A DNA stretch of 34,670 nt from an uncultured Rhodospirillaceae bacterium (GTDB lineage: Bacteria; Pseudomonadota; Alphaproteobacteria; Rhodospirillales; Magnetospirillaceae): contig CAIULK010000066.1 of assembly GCA_903899885.1 (NCBI GenBank), positions 1 through 34,670 on the forward strand, read 5' to 3'. The translations under genes were made by a program, and so were the position numbers. Of this stretch, positions 25,870 through 34,670 are shown piece after piece; within the stretch, counting starts at the first letter, position 1; every line of letters begins with the position of its first letter. The notes below the pieces were generated by a model. It did no database searches. It saw only the letters and a list, made by a program, of their open reading frames with translations, and had not been told where the DNA came from.

Positions 25870-27564
25870 ATGAGCGAGCCCGCCCCCATTCCCTACCGCG
25901 TTCTGGCCCGGAAATACCGGCCGACCGATTTCGCCGGTCTGATCGGTCAGGAAGCGATGGTGCGCACGCTGACCAACGCCATCAATTCCGGCCGTCTGGC
26001 GCATGCCTTCGTGCTGACCGGGGTGCGCGGGGTGGGCAAGACCACCACCGCCCGCATCATCGCGCGCGCCCTGAACTGCGCCTCGGGGCCGACGCCCTCG
26101 CCCTGCGGCACCTGCGATCAATGCCGCGCCATCGCCGAGGACCGGCATGTCGATGTGCTGGAGATGGACGCCGCCAGCCGCACCGGCGTGAACGACATCC
26201 GCGAGATCATCGAAGGGGTGCGTTACCGCCCAACCTCGGCCCGCTTCAAGATTTACATCATCGACGAGGTTCATATGCTCTCGACGGCGGCGTTCAACGC
26301 GCTGCTGAAAACGCTGGAGGAACCGCCCGAACATGTGAAGTTCATCTTCGCCACCACCGAAATCCGCAAGATCCCGGTCACCGTGCTGTCGCGCTGCCAG
26401 CGTTTCGATTTGCGCCGGGTGGATGCCGATGTGCTGGCCGACCATTTCCGCCGTCTGTCGGAACGCGAGAACGCCGAAATCGACGAAGGCGCAATCCGTT
26501 TGATCGCGCGCGCCGCCGATGGGTCGGTCCGCGACGGCCTCAGCCTGCTCGATCAAGCCATCAGCTTCGGGGCGGGCCGGGTCGAGGAATCCGCCGTCCG
26601 TGACATGCTGGGCTTGGCCGACCGCGCCCGCATCTTCGATCTGTTGGACGTGGTGTTAAAGGGCGACGTCGCGAGTGCCTTGACCAAGATGGCCGATCAA
26701 TACGCGCTGGGCGCCGATCCGGCGGTGATCATCGAGGATCTGCTGCAACTGGTGCACTGGCTAACCCGGGTCAAGTTAACCCCCGAAGCCGCCGACCAGA
26801 CCCAGGTCGCCGAGGCTGAACGGGTGCGCGGTTCGGCGATGGCCCGTTCCCTGGGGGTCGCCCATCTGACGCGGGCGTGGCAAATGCTGCTGAAGGGCCT
26901 GGCCGAGGTTCGTTCCGCGCCCGATCCGGTGCAGGCCGCCGAAATGGCCCTGGTCCGCTTGGCCTTCGCCGCCGATCTGCCAACCCCGGCCGAACTGGTC
27001 GAAAGCATCCGGGCCAATCCGCCGCCGGGCGGCGGCGTTTCCAGCATTCCCGCCGGTCAGCGCATCGGCCCGGCGCCGCCGGTATCGGGCAACACCGCCT
27101 TGAAGCTGGCCCCGGCCGCCGATCCCACCGCCTTGCCGCCGATGCCCGCCGGATTCGCCGAGGTGGTGGCGCTGGCGGTCGAAAAGCGCGAGGGAATCCT
27201 GGCCACCAGCCTGCGGCGGGATGTCCGGCTGGTTCGTTTCGAACCCGGACGGATCGAGATTCGCCTTAACGACGATCGCAGACACGCGGATTTGCCCGCC
27301 CGGCTGGCGCGGCATTTAAGCGAATGGACCGGGCGGCGCTGGACGGTGACCGTCAACAGTGTCGATCCCGCCGAACCGACCCTGGCCGAGGCGGAAGCCT
27401 TGGTCGAAACCCGCCGTCGCGAGGACGCGGCCGCCCATCCGCTGGTGCAAGCGGTGCTGGCGGCGTTTCCGGGCGCCGGTATCGAAGTGGTTCGCGACAT
27501 CGTTGCCGAGGACGGCGACGATGACGCGGGCCAAGAGCCCCCCCTGCTGGAAGACGACGCATGA
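25870..27564 (+). CDS. dnaX: DNA polymerase III subunits tau/gamma
   Basis: DnaX is the clamp-loader ATPase and replisome organiser. About 564 aa. The Walker A is GVRGVGKTTTAR (51-62), and the zinc-binding cysteines are Cys70, Cys79, Cys82 and Cys85. The Walker B region is IYIIDEVHMLSTAAFNALLK, and the sensor 1 / arginine-finger region is TTEIRKIPVTVLSRCQRFDL. A Pro/Ala linker and a tau-type C-terminal domain follow. I chose the ATG at 25870 (MSEPAPIPYRVLARKYRP); a TTG at 25861 is in frame. I saw no obvious A-rich slippery site for making gamma by frameshift. The stop overlaps ybaB as ATGA. Confidence 0.97.
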   Translation: MSEPAPIPYRVLARKYRPTDFAGLIGQEAMVRTLTNAINSGRLAHAFVLTGVRGVGKTTTARIIARALNCASGPTPSPCGTCDQCRAIAEDRHVDVLEMDAASRTGVNDIREIIEGVRYRPTSARFKIYIIDEVHMLSTAAFNALLKTLEEPPEHVKFIFATTEIRKIPVTVLSRCQRFDLRRVDADVLADHFRRLSERENAEIDEGAIRLIARAADGSVRDGLSLLDQAISFGAGRVEESAVRDMLGLADRARIFDLLDVVLKGDVASALTKMADQYALGADPAVIIEDLLQLVHWLTRVKLTPEAADQTQVAEAERVRGSAMARSLGVAHLTRAWQMLLKGLAEVRSAPDPVQAAEMALVRLAFAADLPTPAELVESIRANPPPGGGVSSIPAGQRIGPAPPVSGNTALKLAPAADPTALPPMPAGFAEVVALAVEKREGILATSLRRDVRLVRFEPGRIEIRLNDDRRHADLPARLARHLSEWTGRRWTVTVNSVDPAEPTLAEAEALVETRRREDAAAHPLVQAVLAAFPGAGIEVVRDIVAEDGDDDAGQEPPLLEDDA

Positions 27565-27884
27565 AGAACCTTGGAAACCTGATGAAACAGGCCCAACAGA
27601 TGCAGACCAAGATGACCGAGATGCAGGCCAAGATGGCCGATGTCGAGGTCTCGGGCGTGGCGGGCGGCGGCATGGTCCGCGTCACGCTGAACGGCAAGTT
27701 CGATCTGAAGAAGGTTTCGATCGACAAGGCGGCGGTCGATCCGGCCGAGGTGGAAATGCTGGAGGATCTGATCCTGGCCGCCTTCAACGACGCCAAGGCC
27801 AAGGCCGAGGGGCTGATGCAAGACGAAATGGCCAAGGTGACCGGCGGCATGGGCTTGCCGCCCGGTTTCAAGCTGCCGTTCTGA
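27561..27884 (+). CDS. ybaB: Nucleoid-associated protein YbaB/EbfC
   Basis: This 107-aa DNA-binding protein forms tweezer-shaped dimers. The start [20 protein letters not shown] is typical, as are [20 protein letters not shown] and the C-terminal [14 protein letters not shown]. It lies between dnaX (4-base overlap) and recR (about seven bases downstream), the classic arrangement. It probably coats or organises DNA and may affect recombination; the exact role is not visible from sequence. Confidence 0.96.
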   Translation: MKNLGNLMKQAQQMQTKMTEMQAKMADVEVSGVAGGGMVRVTLNGKFDLKKVSIDKAAVDPAEVEMLEDLILAAFNDAKAKAEGLMQDEMAKVTGGMGLPPGFKLPF

Positions 27885-27891
27885 ACCTGGA

Positions 27892-28485
27892 ATGGCCGGG
27901 CCCCAGATCGAGCGGCTGATTCAACTGCTGGCGCGGTTGCCGGGGTTGGGTCCGCGCTCGGCCCGCCGGGCGGCCCTGTATCTGCTGGAACGGCGCGAGG
28001 CGCTGTTGGAACCCTTGGCGGCGGCGCTGAATGACGCGGCTCTGCACATCAAGGCCTGCCCAATCTGCGGCAATTTCGACACGCACGTCCCGTGCGCGAT
28101 TTGTTCGGATCCGAAACGGCCCCGTACCCGGCTGTGCGTGGTCGCGGATGTCGCCTCGCTGTGGGCGATCGAGCGGGCCGATTGCCACGCGGGCGGCTAT
28201 CACGTGCTGGGCGGGGTTCTGTCGGCGCTGGACGGCATCGGGCCGGGGGACCTGAACCTCGACTCGCTGGTTGCCCGCGTGGGCGCCGGGGGGATCGACG
28301 AGGTAATCCTGGCCACCCCCGCCACCGTCGAGGGGCAGACCACCGCCCATTACATCGCCGACCGTTTGCACGGGACCGGTGTGATGGTGTCGGTGCTGGC
28401 CCACGGGGTGCCGGTGGGCGGCGAACTGGATTATCTTGACGACGGAACGATCGGCGCCGCGTTGCGTGCGCGGCGCCCGCTATAG
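27892..28485 (+). CDS. recR: Recombination mediator RecR
   Basis: RecR works with RecO and RecF to load RecA on gapped DNA. The 197-aa length is normal. The N-terminal helix-hairpin-helix is [20 protein letters not shown]. The zinc finger is [16 protein letters not shown]. The Toprim domain begins [20 protein letters not shown] and includes [16 protein letters not shown] and the Walker-like [19 protein letters not shown]. It ends a plus-strand run and faces atpC, with about 16 bases between the stops. Confidence 0.96.
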   Translation: MAGPQIERLIQLLARLPGLGPRSARRAALYLLERREALLEPLAAALNDAALHIKACPICGNFDTHVPCAICSDPKRPRTRLCVVADVASLWAIERADCHAGGYHVLGGVLSALDGIGPGDLNLDSLVARVGAGGIDEVILATPATVEGQTTAHYIADRLHGTGVMVSVLAHGVPVGGELDYLDDGTIGAALRARRPL

Positions 28486-28501
28486 AATTCGGGTGGCGCG
28501 G

Positions 28502-28910
28502 TTAGCGCCGCCGCGCCGCCACGTCGTGCATGGCGCCCGCGATGGCCAAAATATGTTCGGCGTGGGCGCGTTCGCGGTCGGTTTTGGCATCGACCAGCGC
28601 TTCCTCGCCTTCCTTGTGGCGCAGCTTGGCGGCGTTTTCGCTGATCTCGTTCATCGGGATGGTGTCTTCGGCCAGAACGGTGACCCGCTTTTCGGTCACC
28701 TCGGCAAAGCCGCCGGTCACGAACATCCGCTCCGACACCTTGCCGCCGTCATGCACTTCGACCACGCCGGGGCGCACCGTGGTGATCACCGGGGTGTGCT
28801 TGGCCATCGCGCCGAAATCGCCATCGACGCCCGGCACCACCACCATGTCCACCGGCGCCGACATCATCAGCCGGGCCGGGGGCCACCAGTTCGAAGTGAA
28901 TCTTGCTCAT
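28502..28910 (-). CDS. atpC: ATP synthase epsilon subunit, broken by a +1 frameshift
   Basis: Epsilon is part of the F1 central stalk and can inhibit ATP hydrolysis. From the ATG at 28910 the protein starts MSKIHFELVAP. One extra base at about 28876-28877 then shifts the frame, and the normal sequence resumes at MMSAPVDMVVVPGVDGDFGA and runs to VAARRR. Without the extra base the segment would read PARLMMSAPV, as expected. The beta-sandwich and C-terminal helical parts are otherwise complete, about 135 aa in total. It is the last gene of atpHAGDC. An essential gene broken once in a G/C run suggests a sequence error rather than a pseudogene. Confidence 0.88.
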
Positions 28911-28913
28911 GGC

Positions 28914-31239
<2,326 letters not shown>

Positions 31240-31243
31240 GGGG

Positions 31244-32773
<1,530 letters not shown>

Positions 32774-32774
32774 A

Positions 32775-33344
32775 TCAGGCGGCTCCCTTCATGGCGTACT
32801 GCAAACGTTGCAGCCGGGATTTCAGACTTGAATCGAACAGACGGGCGCCGATCTTCACGACCAGACCACCCAGCAAAGCGGGATCAACCCGCTTGACGAT
32901 GTTGACATTGCCAAACCCGGCTTCGATCAACCGGGCGCGCAACGCCTGTTCCTGCGTTTCGGACAGCGGCTGCGCACTATCCACCTGCGCCACCACCACG
33001 CCACGCTTTTCCGCGACCAAGGTGGCGAAGGCCGCAACAATGTCGCGCAGCGCGCGCATGCGGCGGTTCTGCACCACCACACCGACAAAGTTCCGCACCA
33101 ACGTGCTGAAACCCTGCGCTTCCAGCACGGCTGCCGCCGCCTTCTGCGCGGTCAGCACATTCACCAGCGGGCTATCGAGCAAACGCCGCATGTCGGCGCT
33201 CGCGTCGATCAACGCGCCAAGCGATTCCAGCTCCGCGACCGTCGCGTCCAGCGCGTCCAGTTCGCTCGCCTGTGCATAGAGAGCTGCGGCATAACGACCT
33301 GCCAGGCCGCCACCCGTTGAATTCACATTGCCGCCAGACGCCAA
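32775..33344 (-). CDS. atpH: ATP synthase subunit delta
   Basis: Delta links F1 to the peripheral stalk. About 189 aa. The N-terminal helical domain is [20 protein letters not shown], with the conserved [20 protein letters not shown]. The C-terminal domain contains [20 protein letters not shown] and ends LQYAMKGAA. The start is unclear: the frame opens at a TTG (33344) with GGAAC just upstream. An ATG at 33356-33358 is out of frame by one base, and a GTG at 33326 is also possible. It is the first gene of the F1 operon. Codons favour GCG for Ala and AGC for Ser. Confidence 0.93.
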   Translation of the reverse strand: MASGGNVNSTGGGLAGRYAAALYAQASELDALDATVAELESLGALIDASADMRRLLDSPLVNVLTAQKAAAAVLEAQGFSTLVRNFVGVVVQNRRMRALRDIVAAFATLVAEKRGVVVAQVDSAQPLSETQEQALRARLIEAGFGNVNIVKRVDPALLGGLVVKIGARLFDSSLKSRLQRLQYAMKGAA

Positions 33345-33365
33345 AGCTGCGGTTCCATGATCTGG

Positions 33366-33381
33366 GGTCGCTTGCGCGACC
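33366..33381 (-). promoter_or_regulatory. GNRA-loop hairpin before atpH
   Basis: On the minus strand GGTCGC-GCAA-GCGACC forms a perfect 6-bp stem with a GCAA tetraloop, about 20 bases before the TTG start of atpH. GCAA loops are very stable. It could affect translation or stability of the atp mRNA. No T-run follows, so it is not a terminator. Confidence 0.4.
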
Positions 33382-33462
33382 GATTGTTCATTACCGGGAT
33401 TACACCGGCGCCGGGGCCTCTAGCATGCGCCCCCGGACTGCGCAACACGCCGGGGCGTACTT

Positions 33463-34392
33463 TTAGGTGTCGGCAAGTTCCGCCGGGAAGCGAAACCGCA
33501 CGTTTTCGGCCACCCCCGCCAAAGTGGTAACCTCCACCGCGTCAAACTGCCGCAGCCCGTCGATCACCCCCTGCACCAGCATCTCCGGCGCCGAGGCCCC
33601 GGCGGTCAGGCCAACCGTGGCGATTCCGCGGAACCATTCGGGCCGCAGCGCCTCGGCATCGTCAATCAGATAGGCCGGCTTGCCAATTTCATCGCCAATT
33701 TCCTTCAACCGGTTGGAGTTGGACGAATTGCGGCTGCCCACCACCAGGATCATGTCCACCACCTGCGCCAGGTCGCGCACCGCCTGCTGCCGGTTCTGGG
33801 TTGCATAGCAGATATCCCGCACATCCGGCCCGACAATCTCCGGAAACCGCGCCTTCAGCGCATTGATAATGCCGCGCGTGTCGTCCACCGACAGGGTGGT
33901 CTGGGTGATATAGGCGAGTCGGTCCGGCGTTCCCGGCTGCAACTTCGCCACATCCTCCACCGTCTGCACCAGATGCACCACGCCGTCGATCTGCCCGATC
34001 GTGCCTTCCACCTCGGCATGCCCAGCATGGCCCACCAGCACAATCTCGCGCCCGGCCCCGGCATAGCGACGGCCTTCATTATGCACCTTGGCCACCAGCG
34101 GGCAGGTCGCATCAATCACCGGCAGCCCGCGCTCACGCGCCACCTCCTCCACCCGCTTGGCCACGCCATGCGCGCTGAACACCGTCATCGCCCCCGGCGG
34201 AATTTCATCCAGCTCGTCCACGAACACCGCGCCACGGGTACGCAAATCCTCCACCACGTGGCGGTTATGCACAATTTCATGGCGCACATAGATCGGTGGC
34301 CCAAACTTTTTCAGCGCGCGTTCGACGATTTCAATCGCCCGCTCCACCCCGGCGCAAAAGCCACGCGGCTGCGCAAGAACCACCTTCAACAT
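33463..34392 (-). CDS. ispH: 4-hydroxy-3-methylbut-2-enyl diphosphate reductase IspH
   Basis: This is the last enzyme of the MEP pathway: an iron-sulfur enzyme that reduces HMBPP to IPP and DMAPP. 309 aa. The cluster cysteines are Cys13 ([13 protein letters not shown]), Cys97 ([13 protein letters not shown]) and Cys195 ([10 protein letters not shown]). The active-site residues are in [18 protein letters not shown] (His124, Glu127). [13 protein letters not shown] binds the substrate. The frame extends about 56 codons upstream, but the family start is the ATG at 34392 ([13 protein letters not shown]). It diverges from dxs, the first enzyme of the same pathway. Codons strongly favour GTG and GCG, unlike the left part of the window. 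Confidence 0.97.
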   Translation of the reverse strand: MLKVVLAQPRGFCAGVERAIEIVERALKKFGPPIYVRHEIVHNRHVVEDLRTRGAVFVDELDEIPPGAMTVFSAHGVAKRVEEVARERGLPVIDATCPLVAKVHNEGRRYAGAGREIVLVGHAGHAEVEGTIGQIDGVVHLVQTVEDVAKLQPGTPDRLAYITQTTLSVDDTRGIINALKARFPEIVGPDVRDICYATQNRQQAVRDLAQVVDMILVVGSRNSSNSNRLKEIGDEIGKPAYLIDDAEALRPEWFRGIATVGLTAGASAPEMLVQGVIDGLRQFDAVEVTTLAGVAENVRFRFPAELADT

Positions 34393-34505
34393 GCCAAACC
34401 GTCCCCAGACTGCGGAATTTGACCGCGTATGGCATGAATCACCACGCGCGAGTAGGGTCACAGACAGGTGCCGATCATCCCACGACCGCTGCCCTGGAGC
34501 AGAAC
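34393..34505. promoter_or_regulatory. Divergent ispH / dxs control region
   Basis: This 113-base gap between the ispH and dxs starts must hold both promoters. A TTGACC lies at about 34429-34434 on the plus strand, but I see no convincing -10 box 16-18 bases later. A GGAG at about 34496-34499 serves dxs. No clear operator palindrome is seen. Confidence 0.4.
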
Positions 34506-34670
34506 ATGACCCAGCCGAAGCGCTTGACAACCCCCCTGCTCGACCGCGTCCGCATCCCATCGGATTTGCGGAACTTTTCTCTCGACCAGCTGCGTCAGCT
34601 GGCGGATGAGCTGCGGCAGGAGACGATCGACGCGGTTTCGGTCACTGGCGGGCATCTGGGGGCGAGCCTC
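34506..34670 (+). CDS. dxs: 1-deoxy-D-xylulose-5-phosphate synthase, N-terminal fragment (cut by window end)
   Basis: Dxs is a thiamine-diphosphate enzyme that joins pyruvate and glyceraldehyde 3-phosphate, the first step of the MEP isoprenoid pathway. The 55 codons present read [20 protein letters not shown], then [20 protein letters not shown] and GASL. This is the well-conserved N-terminus of Dxs, up to the GGHLGASL motif at the thiamine-binding region. The ATG at 34506 has GGAG upstream. The rest lies outside the window. Confidence 0.93.
   Translation, partial: MTQPKRLTTPLLDRVRIPSDLRNFSLDQLRQLADELRQETIDAVSVTGGHLGASL

Noticed and set aside
28486-28530. Shared terminator between recR and atpC
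   Set aside because: GC-rich partly self-complementary sequence is present, but the stem has bulges and there is no T-run on either strand.

Overview
The window looks like a chromosomal core region of a GC-rich alphaproteobacterium, probably from the Rhodospirillales. Reasons are the rimP-nusA-ylxR-infB order, the gpmI / EnvC-like / CtpA / YibQ-like / rppH cluster, the dnaX-ybaB-recR cluster, the atpHAGDC order of F1 genes, and the style of the proteins. No species can be named from sequence alone. Genes are densely packed, and many junctions are 4-base ATGA, GTGA or TTGA overlaps. I see no tRNA, rRNA, CRISPR array, insertion sequence or phage genes.

Layout. 1-4.2 kb, minus strand: rimP, nusA, ylxR and infB (cut by the window start). 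They are read from a promoter at 4188-4215 through a leader with a terminator-like hairpin touching the rimP start. 4.3-6.6 kb, plus strand: a soluble protein with two chemoreceptor-tip-like segments, a di-iron metallo-beta-lactamase-fold protein resembling the ODP oxygen/iron sensors, and a GT-A glycosyltransferase-like protein. 6.7-13.1 kb: a small unknown protein, gpmI, and the envelope genes envC-like, ctpA and yibQ-like, then rppH. 13.1-13.7 kb, minus strand: a VapBC-type toxin-antitoxin pair. 13.8-16.4 kb: ubiT-ubiU-ubiV, the oxygen-independent ubiquinone hydroxylation genes. 16.5-19.8 kb: queE-queD for queuosine precursors, bracketed by two proteins I do not recognise. 19.9-22.4 kb: trxA, a DciA-like DUF721 gene (minus), mutY and a secreted unknown. 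22.5-25.9 kb: a bactofilin (minus), a PAS-GGDEF-EAL protein split by a frameshift, and a short-chain dehydrogenase. 25.9-28.5 kb: dnaX, ybaB and recR. 28.5-33.3 kb, minus strand: atpH-A-G-D-C for the F1 part of ATP synthase. 33.5-34.7 kb: ispH (minus) diverging from the start of dxs, the last and first enzymes of the MEP isoprenoid pathway.

How it fits together. Most of the content is housekeeping: translation and transcription factors, replication and repair, ATP synthesis, cell wall and glycolysis. The more individual part is a set of oxygen-related functions: an ODP-like sensor next to a receptor-like protein, and anaerobic ubiquinone synthesis. These suggest an organism that moves between oxic and anoxic conditions.

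Sequence quality. Three conserved genes (the GGDEF-EAL gene, atpC and atpG) are each broken by one single-base indel in GC-rich sequence. Codon choice seems to change near the atpG/atpA boundary, from GCC/TCG-rich to more GCG/AGC. Draft-sequence errors, and possibly a join or transfer near 31.2 kb, should be considered before biology is read into these breaks.
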